From Viridibacterium curvum (GTDB lineage Bacteria; Pseudomonadota; Gammaproteobacteria; Burkholderiales; Rhodocyclaceae), in NCBI RefSeq assembly GCF_039544165.1, contig NZ_BAABLD010000010.1, positions 1 to 64,000 of the forward strand: 64,000 nt of DNA. Direction: 5' to 3'. The position numbers and the translations under genes are program-made. Shown one piece after another: positions 27,806-37,020 of this stretch. Below the pieces are notes generated by a model. It was not told where the DNA came from, did no database searches, and saw nothing but the letters and a program-made list of their open reading frames with translations. How positions within the stretch are numbered: position 1 is the first letter of the stretch; the number at the start of each line of letters is the position of its first letter.

Positions 27806-28810
27806 ATGGAGATGTCTATCGGACTGGAGGTCGTCATCGGCCTGGTGCTGCTGGCACTGGTCTTCGACTTCCTCAACGGCTTTCACGATGCCGCCAACTC
27901 CATCGCCACGGTCGTCTCGACCGGCGTGCTCAAGCCGCAGCACGCCGTGGCCTTCGCTGCCTTCTTCAACTTCGTGGCCATCGGCGTGTTCCACCTCAAG
28001 GTCGCCGCCACCGTTGGCAAGGGCATCGTCGACCCGGCCTTCGTCGACCACTACGTGATCTTCGGTGCGCTGATGGGTGCAATTGCCTGGAACCTCATCA
28101 CCTGGTTCTACGGCATCCCCTCCTCGTCCTCACACGCCCTCATCGGTGGCATCGTCGGCGCCACCATGGCGCACGCCGGCACCGGCCCACTGATCGGCTC
28201 AGGCATCGGTCGCACCGTGCTGTTCATCGTCGTCTCCCCCATGCTCGGCATGTTGCTGGGCTCGCTGATCATGCTCATCACCGCATGGCTGCTGCGACGC
28301 CAGGCACCGATGAGGGTCGACCGCTGGTTCCGCCGACTGCAACTTGTCTCGGCGGGGCTTTACAGCCTTGGGCACGGCGGCAATGACGCACAGAAGACAG
28401 TCGGCATCATCTGGCTGCTGCTGATCTCTGCCGGCATCACCGCCAAGGGCGAGCCTGTGCCGGACTGGGTGGTCATCAGTTGCTACGTCGCCATTGCCTT
28501 GGGCACCCTGTTCGGCGGCTGGCGCATCGTCAAGACCATGGGCCAGGGCATCACCAAGCTCAAGCCGGTTGGCGGCTTCTGCGCCGAAACAGGTGGCGCG
28601 ATCACCTTGTTCATCGCCTCCGGCCTTGGCATTCCGGTATCGACCACTCACACCATCACCGGCGCCATCGTCGGTGTCGGTTCGGCGCACCGCGTCTCGT
28701 CGGTGCGCTGGGGGCTCGCTGGCAGCATCGTCTGGGCCTGGGTGTTCACGATCCCGGCCAGCGCACTGATTGCCGCTATCGCCTTCTACGTCGGCAAGCA
28801 CGTCCTGTAA
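27806..28810 (+). CDS. pit: Low-affinity inorganic phosphate permease Pit
   Basis: A 334-residue PiT-family transporter with the duplicated signature: FLNGFHDAANSIATVVSTGVL near the N-terminus and GGNDAQKTVGIIW in the second half. It imports metal-phosphate with protons across the inner membrane. A second start at 27812 lies next to GGAG. It forms an operon with the DUF47 gene. The strong terminator at 28813-28843 ends the unit. Confidence 0.95.
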   Translation: MEMSIGLEVVIGLVLLALVFDFLNGFHDAANSIATVVSTGVLKPQHAVAFAAFFNFVAIGVFHLKVAATVGKGIVDPAFVDHYVIFGALMGAIAWNLITWFYGIPSSSSHALIGGIVGATMAHAGTGPLIGSGIGRTVLFIVVSPMLGMLLGSLIMLITAWLLRRQAPMRVDRWFRRLQLVSAGLYSLGHGGNDAQKTVGIIWLLLISAGITAKGEPVPDWVVISCYVAIALGTLFGGWRIVKTMGQGITKLKPVGGFCAETGGAITLFIASGLGIPVSTTHTITGAIVGVGSAHRVSSVRWGLAGSIVWAWVFTIPASALIAAIAFYVGKHVL

Positions 28811-28812
28811 CG

Positions 28813-28843
28813 CAAAGGGCCGATACTTCGGCCCTTTGTTTTT
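28813..28843 (+). terminator. Rho-independent terminator after pit
   Basis: A perfect 11-bp stem (28813-28823 with 28828-28838) with a 4-base loop is followed by TTTTT, three bases after the pit stop. Confidence 0.92.
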
Positions 28844-28863
28844 GCGGTAGCGTCCCGGTTGTC

Positions 28864-29601
28864 ATGCCTAATTACTACAACAATCCGCTGATCATCCGCG
28901 CTGCCGCCCGCTACCGCCCTGCCGGAAAATCTGGCGGCGGTTGGGTACAAGGCATGGCGCGTGGCAAGCTCGCCGCCGACCCTGTGTTCTTCGGTATCCT
29001 GCGTTACGGTCTTATACCGGATGGCGCACGCGTGCTGGACCTGGGCTGCGGCAAGGCCCTTTTCGAAGCCCTGCTCTGCGCGGCCTGGGCTGATCCCGAC
29101 GGCCTGCCCAACGACATCCCGCGGCTGCCGCGCTACCTGCAGTTCAACGGCCTCGAACTCGACGCCAACGACGTCGCCAGTGCAAGACGGGCAGTCGGCG
29201 ATGCCGGCACCATCAACGCTGGCGACATCTGCCAGACTGCCTTTCCCGAGAGCGATCTGGTATTGATCCTCGACGTGCTGCACTACATTCCGCACGCAGC
29301 GCAGGAGCACGTTTTGCGCCGAGTACGCGATGCGTTGACGCAGAGTAGCGGTCGCTTGCTGCTGCGCGTCGGTGATGCCGACCGGGGTTTCAGGTACCGC
29401 TGGAGCCAATGGGTCGACCGGCTTGTGGTTTTCATGCGCTGTGGCAAATGGCTGCCGCTATGGGGGCGCCCACTGACCGAATGGATCAGACTGCTGCAGC
29501 GGATCGGCTTCTCGGTACGCCAGATCCCCATGAGTGAGGGCACTGGCTTTGCCAACGTGCTGCTGGTCGCCGATCTGTCAGCCCGCACAGAGATACGCTG
29601 A
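28864..29601 (+). CDS. Class I SAM-dependent methyltransferase
   Basis: A 245-residue protein with the SAM-binding glycine motif VLDLGCGKALFEALL (about residue 60), an acidic loop NGLELD, and LVLILDVLHYIP as motif II. It resembles stand-alone methyltransferases also found in aryl-polyene-type gene clusters, but no such cluster is present here and the substrate is unknown. The N-terminal MPNYYNNPLIIRAAARY is probably a substrate-side helix. It lies alone after the pit terminator. Confidence 0.8.
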   Translation: MPNYYNNPLIIRAAARYRPAGKSGGGWVQGMARGKLAADPVFFGILRYGLIPDGARVLDLGCGKALFEALLCAAWADPDGLPNDIPRLPRYLQFNGLELDANDVASARRAVGDAGTINAGDICQTAFPESDLVLILDVLHYIPHAAQEHVLRRVRDALTQSSGRLLLRVGDADRGFRYRWSQWVDRLVVFMRCGKWLPLWGRPLTEWIRLLQRIGFSVRQIPMSEGTGFANVLLVADLSARTEIR

Positions 29602-29665
29602 CACAGGCACAATTGCGGCAATCGCCTGCTCCACTACTGCAGCACGCCTCTTCGAAGGAAGCCAC

Positions 29666-29989
29666 ATGACCCTGCCTACCCGCTGCATCGTGCCCGCCCT
29701 GATCTGCTTGCTGCTGGCAGCCTGCGCAATTGATTACAAGGCAAGGCCGGACTCTGCCGAGGGCATCAGGAAGGCACAGCCCGTCATCGAGAAGCTGTTG
29801 GCCTACAAGAACAAGCACGGCCTCTTTCCGGCCGCGCTGAATGACGTCGGCGAATCACGTAACGATCTGTACTACCAACCCGAGCAAGGTGGCAGCTCGT
29901 ACCTGGTCAGTTTCGATTACCACATGCTGGCCGGCATGATCCGTTGCGAGCGCACCTTCACGAAGGACTGGGCCTGCGTACGGATCTGA
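29666..29989 (+). CDS. Small lipoprotein, unknown function
   Basis: A 107-residue protein with a lipoprotein signal (lipobox LLAAC). The mature part contains AQPVIEKLLAYKNKHGLFPAAL, similar in style to the type II secretion pseudopilin-like segment that prescribes regularly spaced residues, and ends with a Cys pair (about residues 93 and 104). GAAGGAAG precedes the ATG. No family name can be given with confidence. It is convergent with cysA. Confidence 0.7.
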   Translation: MTLPTRCIVPALICLLLAACAIDYKARPDSAEGIRKAQPVIEKLLAYKNKHGLFPAALNDVGESRNDLYYQPEQGGSSYLVSFDYHMLAGMIRCERTFTKDWACVRI

Positions 29990-29998
29990 AGCTGGAAC

Positions 29999-31060
29999 TC
30001 AGATCACCCAGTCCGGCACCCAGCGCTCGGGCTCCGCATCCGGCGCCTTGAATACCGTCACCTGACGCGGCAGCAACCAGACTGACTCCCCACTCTTCAG
30101 GTCGAGCTCCAGGTGACGCTCTCGTGTCAGCGACACCTCGATGACCTCGCTCTCGTGCTGCAGCTCAACGCGCACCAGCGGGCCAATGGCCTGCACATGC
30201 AGCACTTTGGCCGACAGCGCGTGCTCGCGCGACGCGCGCAGAATCTCGATCTCATGCGGCCGCACGAATGCCGTCGAGCTCTCGCTCTCGCCACGCTGCA
30301 CCTCGGCCCAGGGGCCGTTCAACCGGTTGTGAAATACGTTCACGTTACCGAGGAAGCTGTAGACGAAAGGAGTAGCCGGTGCGGTGTACACCTCGTCGGG
30401 CGTGCCGATCTGCTCGACATGCCCCTTGTTCATCACGACAACGCGGTCGGCTACTTCAAGTGCCTCTTCCTGATCGTGTGTCACGAACACGGATGCAATA
30501 TGCATTTCGTCGTGCAGGCGCCGTAGCCAGCGGCGAAGCTCCTTGCGCACCTGCGTGTCGAGCGCACCGAAAGGTTCGTCAAGCAGCAACACCTTGGGTT
30601 CTACGGCCAGCGCACGTGCCAGCGCGATGCGCTGACGCTGCCCACCCGAGAGCTGCGAAGGGTAACGCTCAGCCAGCCAGTCGAGCTGCACGAGACCCAG
30701 CAATTTCATCACACGCTCGCGGATCTCGGCTTCGGAAGGACGCTCCCCGCGCGGTTTGACGCGCAGGCCGAAAGCCACGTTCTCGAACACGCTCATGTGG
30801 CGGAACAAGGCGTAGTGCTGGAAAACGAAGCCGACCTTGCGCTCACGCGTATGCACGTGCGTCGCGTCGTCACCCGAGAACAGCACCTGCCCTGCGTCGG
30901 ACGACTCCATGCCGGCAATGATGCGCAACAAGGTTGTCTTGCCGCAGCCCGAAGGTCCCAGCAGCGCAACGAGTTCGCCGGAGGGAATGTCCAACGACAC
31001 ATTGTCGAGCGCGACGAAGTTGCCGAAACGCTTGGTGATGTTGCGGATCTCGATACTCAT
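29999..31060 (-). CDS. cysA: Sulfate/thiosulfate ABC transporter ATPase CysA
   Basis: A 353-residue ABC ATPase with Walker A GPSGCGKTT, signature LSGGQRQRIALARAL, Walker B VLLLDEPFGALD, and a C-terminal TOBE-like regulatory domain (about 240-353). It energises sulfate import. Its ATG overlaps the cysW stop (ATGA at 31057-31060), and it is the last gene of sbp-cysT-cysW-cysA. Length and order match other beta- and gammaproteobacterial sulfate transporters. Confidence 0.96.
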   Translation of the reverse strand: MSIEIRNITKRFGNFVALDNVSLDIPSGELVALLGPSGCGKTTLLRIIAGMESSDAGQVLFSGDDATHVHTRERKVGFVFQHYALFRHMSVFENVAFGLRVKPRGERPSEAEIRERVMKLLGLVQLDWLAERYPSQLSGGQRQRIALARALAVEPKVLLLDEPFGALDTQVRKELRRWLRRLHDEMHIASVFVTHDQEEALEVADRVVVMNKGHVEQIGTPDEVYTAPATPFVYSFLGNVNVFHNRLNGPWAEVQRGESESSTAFVRPHEIEILRASREHALSAKVLHVQAIGPLVRVELQHESEVIEVSLTRERHLELDLKSGESVWLLPRQVTVFKAPDAEPERWVPDWVI

Positions 31061-31917
31061 GAAGTCTTCTCGGGAGGCAGGTCAGCGGTCAGTGCTGCGA
31101 TCTCGCGCGTCATGCGCCACTCGACCAGCATCTTTGCGACCAGGGTCAACAACGCCAGCAAGGCCAGCACGGAAGCTGCTGCAAAGGCGCCGACAGAGTT
31201 GTATTCGTTGTAGAGGATTTCAACATGCAGCGGCAAGGTGTTGGTCTCGCCACGAATGTGGCCACTCACCACGCTGACCGCACCGAACTCGCCCATGGCG
31301 CGTGCGTTGGCAAGGATCACGCCGTAAAGCAGCCCCCACTTGATGTTGGGCAGTGTGACGCGGCGGAACATTTGCCAGCCCGATGCGCCGAGCGACACCG
31401 CAGCCTCTTCTTCGTCCTTGCCCTGCGCCTGCATCAGCGGAATGAGTTCGCGCGCGATATAGGGAAAGGTGATGAACATGGTCGCGATGATCATGCCAGG
31501 AATGGCGAAGATGATCTTGATGTCATGCGCCTGCAGCCAGGGGCCGAACCAGCCGCGCGAACCGAAGATGAGGATGAACAGCAAACCGGCAACAACCGGA
31601 CTCACCGCGAAAGGCAGATCAATCAGCGTCACCAGCAGGCTCTTGCCGCGAAAATCGAAGCGTGCAATGGCCCAGGCCGCAGCAATGCCGAAAACGATGT
31701 TGAACGGCAGCACAAACAGCGCAATGCCTATCGTCAGCCATACGGCATGCAGGGTGCCGGGGTCACGCAGGGCTTCAATATAGGCCGCGCTGCCTTGGCG
31801 GAAAGCTTCGGCAAACACGGCTGCAAGCGGCAGGCCAAGGAACAGGAACATGAACCCCAGCGCAATACCGATGAGGGCCCAGCGCACGGCACGTGATTCG
31901 GCGTTGACGCGCTTCAT
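31057..31917 (-). CDS. cysW: Sulfate ABC transporter permease CysW
   Basis: A 286-residue membrane permease with six helices and the EAA loop region (EEAAVSLGASGWQMFRRVTLP). It forms the sulfate channel with CysT. The ATG at 31917 overlaps the cysT stop by ATGA, and GAAGGC precedes it; a longer frame to 31971 is not favoured. A conserved IRGETNTLPLHVEILYNEY segment near the end is typical of CysW. Confidence 0.95.
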   Translation of the reverse strand: MKRVNAESRAVRWALIGIALGFMFLFLGLPLAAVFAEAFRQGSAAYIEALRDPGTLHAVWLTIGIALFVLPFNIVFGIAAAWAIARFDFRGKSLLVTLIDLPFAVSPVVAGLLFILIFGSRGWFGPWLQAHDIKIIFAIPGMIIATMFITFPYIARELIPLMQAQGKDEEEAAVSLGASGWQMFRRVTLPNIKWGLLYGVILANARAMGEFGAVSVVSGHIRGETNTLPLHVEILYNEYNSVGAFAAASVLALLALLTLVAKMLVEWRMTREIAALTADLPPEKTS

Positions 31918-32777
31918 GCCTTCACCCCCGTCTCGACGTGGCGACCGGTATGCCGATTGGCCGTCCACCACTGCAGCAGGTTGATGGCCAGCAGCAGCAC
32001 GAATGACACGATCAGCATCATGACGCCCAGCACTGTCGCGCCGACGACGTCGTACTGCTCCAGCTTGGCAATGATCAGCAGCGGCGTTATCTCGGACACC
32101 AGGGGCATGTTGCCGGCAATGAACACCACCGAACCAAACTCACCGATGGCGCGCGAGAATGCCAGTGTGAAACCCGTCAGCAAGGCCGGGAAGATGGCCG
32201 GAAAGAGTACGCGGTAAAAGGTTTGCCAGCGTGTCGCGCCCAGTGTAGCCGCGGCCTCCTCCACCTCGGCCTCGATGTCCTCGATGACAGGCTGCACAGT
32301 ACGCACCACGAAGGGAATGCCAATGAAGATCAGGGCCACCACGATACCCGTCGGCGTGAACGCGATACGCCAGCCAAGCACGCCTTCGGTCCACACGCCG
32401 ATCCAGCCTGTATTGGCGTACAGCGTGGTCAGCGTAATGCCCGCTACTGCCGTCGGTAGCGCAAAAGGCAGGTCGACCAGCGCGTCGATGAAACGCTTGC
32501 CGAAGAAATCGTAGCGCACGAGTACCCAGGCAATGATCAAGCCGAAAAAGCTATTGATCAGCGCCGCCGCCAGCGAACTGCCAAAGGTGACACGGTACGA
32601 CGCCAGCGCCCGTTCACTGGTTGCGACCTGCCAGAACTCCTGCAGGCTGAGCGTAGTGCTCTTGGCTACGAGTGCGCCCAATGGAATGAGGATCAACAGC
32701 GAGAGATAAAGCAGCGCATAACCCAGAGACAGCTTGAAGCCGGGCAGCACGTGGTGACGTTGTGATCGGAAGAACAT
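31914..32777 (-). CDS. cysT: Sulfate ABC transporter permease CysT (CysU)
   Basis: A 287-residue permease with the characteristic N-terminal LGYALLYLSLLILIPL helix and the EAA loop (EVEEAAATLGATRWQTFYRV). It pairs with CysW. The start lies 81 bases after the sbp stop, across a GC-rich hairpin (32811-32834). The stop overlaps the cysW start. Confidence 0.95.
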   Translation of the reverse strand: MFFRSQRHHVLPGFKLSLGYALLYLSLLILIPLGALVAKSTTLSLQEFWQVATSERALASYRVTFGSSLAAALINSFFGLIIAWVLVRYDFFGKRFIDALVDLPFALPTAVAGITLTTLYANTGWIGVWTEGVLGWRIAFTPTGIVVALIFIGIPFVVRTVQPVIEDIEAEVEEAAATLGATRWQTFYRVLFPAIFPALLTGFTLAFSRAIGEFGSVVFIAGNMPLVSEITPLLIIAKLEQYDVVGATVLGVMMLIVSFVLLLAINLLQWWTANRHTGRHVETGVKA

Positions 32778-32810
32778 GTAGGGCCGATGCTTGGCAAAAC
32801 CGGGAAGGAC

Positions 32811-32834
32811 GAAGCGGCCCTGACGGGCCGCTTC
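32811..32834 (-). promoter_or_regulatory. Intercistronic hairpin after sbp
   Basis: A perfect 10-bp GC-rich stem (32811-32820 with 32825-32834, 4-base loop) lies between sbp and cysT. No T-run follows, so it is more likely an mRNA stabiliser or partial attenuator that keeps binding-protein mRNA in excess. Confidence 0.6.
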
Positions 32835-32858
32835 CTGTGTGGCAAAAGCGCGGCTAGC

Positions 32859-33869
32859 TTACTTCAACTGATAGATCTGGTCGAAGCTGCCACCATCCTT
32901 GAAATGCGCCGCCGTGGCTTTCTCCCAACCGCCGAAGGTCTCATCGACACTGAAAGTCTTGATGGCCGGGAACTGTGCTGCGAATTGCTTGAAGACCTCC
33001 GGATCACGCGGACGCAGGTAGTTCTGCGCAGCGTTCTCCTGACCATCCTTGCTCCACAGGTACTCCAGATAAGCCTGCGCATATTTGCGCGTGCCACGCT
33101 TGTCGACGACCTTCTCGACGATAGCCACAGGCATTTCGGTCAGTATGGACTGGCTGGGGTAGACGACCTCGAAATTGCCTCGACCGAACTCCTTGGCGAT
33201 CAGTTCGGCCTCGCACTCGAAAGTCACCAGCACATCACCCTGCCCGCGCTGCATGAAGGTCGTCGTAGCGTCGCGACCACCCGGGGCGAACAGCGGAGCG
33301 TTTTTCAACAGCGAGCCGACAAAGGCCGCCGCCGTCTTGTCATTGCCGCCAGGTTGGCGCAGGGCATAACCCCAGGCAGCGAGGTAGGTATAGCGGCCGT
33401 TGCCCGTGTTCTTGGGGTGCGGGATGATCAGACCCACGCCGGGCTTGGCGAGATCATTCCAGTCCTTGATGGCCTTGGGATTACCCTTACGCACAATGAA
33501 GATCATCGTCGAGGTGTAGGGCGCAGCGTTGTTGGGGAACTTGCTGGTCCAATCCTTGGCGACCAGCCCCTGCGCGGCCAGAAAGTTGATGTCGGTCGCC
33601 TGGTTCATGGTTACCACATCGGCTTCCAGACCATCGGCCACCTTGCGCACCTGCCCTGTAGAGCCGGCATGCGACTGCTTGATCTCCAGCGTTTCACCTG
33701 TCTTGGCTTTGTAAGCCGCGATGAAGCGCGGGTTGTAATCCTTGAACACGTCACGTGCCACGTCATAAGAGACGTTGAGCAGATCCTTGGGAGGCGTCTG
33801 CGCATAGGCTGCCTGCAGGCCGACTGCAAGGCTGAGCGCTGTCAGCAGTTTGAACAGGGTAGGACTCAT
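32859..33869 (-). CDS. sbp: Periplasmic sulfate-binding protein
   Basis: A 336-residue sulfate-binding protein with signal peptide (ALSLAVGLQAAYAQ) and family motifs LLNVSYDVARDVFKDYN, HAGSTGQ and VTFECEAELI. It delivers sulfate, possibly thiosulfate, to CysTWA. It is the first gene of the operon. CysB control is expected from knowledge of the pathway, but I could not point to a sure CysB site upstream. Confidence 0.96.
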   Translation of the reverse strand: MSPTLFKLLTALSLAVGLQAAYAQTPPKDLLNVSYDVARDVFKDYNPRFIAAYKAKTGETLEIKQSHAGSTGQVRKVADGLEADVVTMNQATDINFLAAQGLVAKDWTSKFPNNAAPYTSTMIFIVRKGNPKAIKDWNDLAKPGVGLIIPHPKNTGNGRYTYLAAWGYALRQPGGNDKTAAAFVGSLLKNAPLFAPGGRDATTTFMQRGQGDVLVTFECEAELIAKEFGRGNFEVVYPSQSILTEMPVAIVEKVVDKRGTRKYAQAYLEYLWSKDGQENAAQNYLRPRDPEVFKQFAAQFPAIKTFSVDETFGGWEKATAAHFKDGGSFDQIYQLK

Positions 33870-34055
33870 GGATGGGTACTCCGGGAAGAAATCAGACCAG
33901 ATTATTCCAGCTGTTGCCGGGACATTTCAGCACAAATGCGTCGTCGCTTAGAACGAAGACAGCTATGCATTCAGAACCTCAGGCTCGGATGCAAGGCGAG
34001 CTGTCTGACGCGACGGCCACCTGTTGGTTCCGGCGATGCCGGAGCGTCAATGAAA

Positions 34056-34080
34056 AAGGCCGCAGCAAAGCTGCGGCCTT
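34056..34080 (-). terminator. Terminator after the peptide ABC operon
   Basis: An 11-bp stem (34056-34066 with 34070-34080) with a 3-base loop is followed, on the minus strand, by a T-run (complement of the A tract at 34053-34057). It lies 24 bases beyond the ATPase stop. Confidence 0.88.
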
Positions 34081-34103
34081 CCCTGTTTCTACAACCTCCT
34101 GCG

Positions 34104-35834
34104 TCAAGCAGCCTTGCCTTGATCGCCGGTGTAACGGTGGCGATTGACGATACGCTTGTCGCGCGGGTGGGTACCCGGCACGGCGGAGATGAGCGCCTTG
34201 GTGTAGGGGTGCTCGGGTTCGCCACAGATCTTGTCAGCGAGACCGGTTTCCACCACCTGGCCCTTGTACATCACGGCCACGCGGTCGCAGAAGTAACGGA
34301 TCACGCCGATATCGTGCGAAATAAGGATGAAGCTCAGGTTCAGACGCTCCTGCAGATCCAGCAGCAGGTCGAGAATCTGCGAGCGCAGCGTTACGTCCAG
34401 CGCCGAAGTCGCTTCGTCAGCGATGATAAGGCGCGGATTCAGTGCCAGTGCGCGGGCGATACCGATACGTTGACGCTGACCACCGGAGAACGCGTGCGGG
34501 TAACGTTCCATGGCTTGTGCAGGCATACCAACCATGGCCAATACTTCAGCCACGCGCTCGCGCAGAGCCGAACCCTCGCACACCTTGTTCACCAGCAAGG
34601 GTTCGCCAACGATCTGACCGATGGTCATCCGCGGGTTCAGCGAGGCAAACGGATCCTGGAAGACCATGCGGACTTCGCGGTGAACGTGCCGCAGTTCTGA
34701 CTTCTTCGACTTCGCCAGATCGACGATGGAGCCGTTACCCATGCGGTAAAGCACTTCACCTTCGGTGAGGTTCAGCACGCGGATCAGGCAGTTGCCCAGC
34801 GTGGTCTTGCCGGAACCAGACTCACCCACGATACCGAGGTTCTCGCCCTCGTAGAGGTCGATGGAGACCTTGTCGAGTGCCTTGAACGGAGCACTGGCCT
34901 TGTTGCCACCCAGGAAAGTCTTGCGACCCGGGTAGATCTTCGAGACGCCACGCACTTCGAGCAGCTTGCGTTCCGAAACCTTCATGTTGCGGGCGCGGCG
35001 TGCCGAGGTTTCCAGTTTGCGCACGGAGTCGATCAACTTGCCCGTGTACTCGTGTTGTGCCGAGTAGAAGATCTGTTCGGACGGTCCGAACTCGAGCATT
35101 TTGCCGTTCAGCATCACACCGATTTCGTCAGCGATTTCGGCCACCACACCCATATCGTGGGTAATGAACAGCACGGCCATGCCGTAGGAGTTCTGCAGCT
35201 CCTTGATGAGCGCCAGGATTTCAGCCTGCGTCGTCACATCGAGTGCCGTCGTCGGTTCATCGGCGATCAGGAGCTTCGGGTTGCAAGCGAGCGCCATAGC
35301 GATCATGGCACGCTGACGCATACCGCCCGAGTACTCGAATGTGTACTTGTCGATAGCGACTGCCGGGTTGGGGATTTCAACCCGACGCAGCAACTCGATG
35401 GCACGGGCACGTGCCTCGTCCTTGTCGACCTTCTGATGCAGCAGGATGGATTCACAGATCTGATTGCCGATCGTGTGGATCGGCGACAAAGATGTCATCG
35501 GCTCCTGGAAGATCATCGCGATCTCTTTACCGCGGATGCCACGAATTTCCTTGCCGCGCGAATCGAGCTTGGCGATATCCACGCCTTGGCCGCTGTCGCC
35601 GCCGTAGTACATGATCTGACCACCTTCGATACGACCGGGGTGATCCACGATCTGCATCACGGAGCGAGCCGCCACGGTCTTGCCGGAGCCGGACTCACCC
35701 ACGATGCAGAGCGTCTTACCGCGCTGGATCTGGAAGCTGATGTCATCGACGGCGCGCACGGCCTTTTCGCCCGTACCGAAATAGGTACGCAGGTTGCGGA
35801 CGTCGAGAATGATGTCACTGGAATTGGTATTCAC
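34104..35834 (-). CDS. Fused double ABC ATPase of a peptide-type importer
   Basis: A 576-residue protein with two complete ABC domains, like OppD fused to OppF (YejF/DppDF type). Walker A GESGSGKT appears twice (about residues 41 and 345), with signatures YSGGMRQRAMIA and FSGGQRQRIGIA and two Walker B segments. It drives uptake of peptides or similar solutes with the two permeases before it. The start is GTG at 35834, preceded by AGGTAG. The hairpin at 34056-34080 ends the operon. Confidence 0.93.
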   Translation of the reverse strand: MNTNSSDIILDVRNLRTYFGTGEKAVRAVDDISFQIQRGKTLCIVGESGSGKTVAARSVMQIVDHPGRIEGGQIMYYGGDSGQGVDIAKLDSRGKEIRGIRGKEIAMIFQEPMTSLSPIHTIGNQICESILLHQKVDKDEARARAIELLRRVEIPNPAVAIDKYTFEYSGGMRQRAMIAMALACNPKLLIADEPTTALDVTTQAEILALIKELQNSYGMAVLFITHDMGVVAEIADEIGVMLNGKMLEFGPSEQIFYSAQHEYTGKLIDSVRKLETSARRARNMKVSERKLLEVRGVSKIYPGRKTFLGGNKASAPFKALDKVSIDLYEGENLGIVGESGSGKTTLGNCLIRVLNLTEGEVLYRMGNGSIVDLAKSKKSELRHVHREVRMVFQDPFASLNPRMTIGQIVGEPLLVNKVCEGSALRERVAEVLAMVGMPAQAMERYPHAFSGGQRQRIGIARALALNPRLIIADEATSALDVTLRSQILDLLLDLQERLNLSFILISHDIGVIRYFCDRVAVMYKGQVVETGLADKICGEPEHPYTKALISAVPGTHPRDKRIVNRHRYTGDQGKAA

Positions 35835-35865
35835 GTTATCTACCTATCTGCTGATTGCTTGTCGC

Positions 35866-37020
35866 TCAGTGCGTGTAGGGGTCGGCAGCATCGCGCAGAC
35901 CATCACCCATGAAGTTCAGAGCCAACACGGCTATCACAACCATGGCGCCAGGAATGAAGAGCCAGGGGGCCGCAGCAATGGAGCGGATGTTCTGAGCTTC
36001 CTTCAACAACACGCCCCAGCTGATGGCAGGCGGTTGCAGGCCGAGGCCAAGGAAGGACAGCGAGGTTTCCGCCAGAATCATCATCGGGATGGCCAGCGTC
36101 ACGGCAGCGATGATGTGCGAAGCCAGCGAGGGCAACATGTGACGGAAGATCACACGCGCTTCGCTACAACCATCGAGCTGCGCAGCGATGACGAACACTT
36201 CACCACGCATGGCCAGCAGACGGCCACGCACCACACGCGCCAGCTGGGTCCAGCCGATCAGCGAGATGATGACGGTCACAGCCATGTATTGGTAATGCGG
36301 CGGCCAGTCCTTCGGCAACACGGCAGCCATGGCCAACCAGATGGGGATCGTCGGCAGCGAGATGATGAACTCCACCAGACGCTGGATGAACCAGTCAATC
36401 TTGCCGCCGTAGTAACCCGAGATGCCACCGAGGATCAGACCGAGCACAACGGACAGGAACACCCCGATCAGACCTAGCGAGAGCGTGAAGCGCCCACCGT
36501 AGATCACACGGCTGAACATGTCACGACCCTGACGGTCAGAGCCGAAGAGGTAGAACACAGCCCCCTTCTCTTTGGCACCGAACAAGTGAATGTCGCTCTT
36601 GAACAGGCCGAGGAAGTTGTATTCGAACCCGCGAACGAAGAACGACAGCTCGATCTTTCGGTCGCCATCCGGCACGTAGGTCTTCTTCAGGCTGACAGGA
36701 TCAACCGTTTCTTTCAGGATCTGCACATGCAGATTGAAGCCCTTGTCATCAAACAGGTGGATGGGCTGCGGCGGATGGTATGCCTTGGCCTTGATTTCGC
36801 CATTGCTCTTGAGCGCCTCCTCCGGATCAAACGGAGCGAGGAATTCAGAGAACAGGGCCATGATGTAAAGGCCCAGCACGATGTACATGCTGATGAGTGC
36901 CAGCTTGTGCTTCTTGAAGCGCAGCCACATCAGGGTCCACTGCGAAGCATGCTCGATGCCGCCCCGCAGGTTAGCCATGTTGACCTGCACGGAGGCCACG
37001 GAAGTATTTGAATCGCTCAT
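35866..37020 (-). CDS. Peptide-type ABC permease (OppC/YejE type)
   Basis: A 384-residue permease. After the first membrane helix (about 35-55) comes a long periplasmic insertion of about 110 residues, then FGSDRQGRDMFSRVIYGGR, the standard OppC motif, and five further helices. The ATG overlaps the stop of the OppB-type gene (ATGA at 37017-37020). The insertion makes it longer than typical OppC and is shared by a subgroup of such permeases. Substrate is unknown; peptides are most likely. Confidence 0.92.
   Translation of the reverse strand: MSDSNTSVASVQVNMANLRGGIEHASQWTLMWLRFKKHKLALISMYIVLGLYIMALFSEFLAPFDPEEALKSNGEIKAKAYHPPQPIHLFDDKGFNLHVQILKETVDPVSLKKTYVPDGDRKIELSFFVRGFEYNFLGLFKSDIHLFGAKEKGAVFYLFGSDRQGRDMFSRVIYGGRFTLSLGLIGVFLSVVLGLILGGISGYYGGKIDWFIQRLVEFIISLPTIPIWLAMAAVLPKDWPPHYQYMAVTVIISLIGWTQLARVVRGRLLAMRGEVFVIAAQLDGCSEARVIFRHMLPSLASHIIAAVTLAIPMMILAETSLSFLGLGLQPPAISWGVLLKEAQNIRSIAAAPWLFIPGAMVVIAVLALNFMGDGLRDAADPYTH

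Noticed and set aside
32787..34700. 637-codon plus frame over sbp and the double ATPase
   Set aside because: Antisense to two certain genes and crosses an intergenic terminator.
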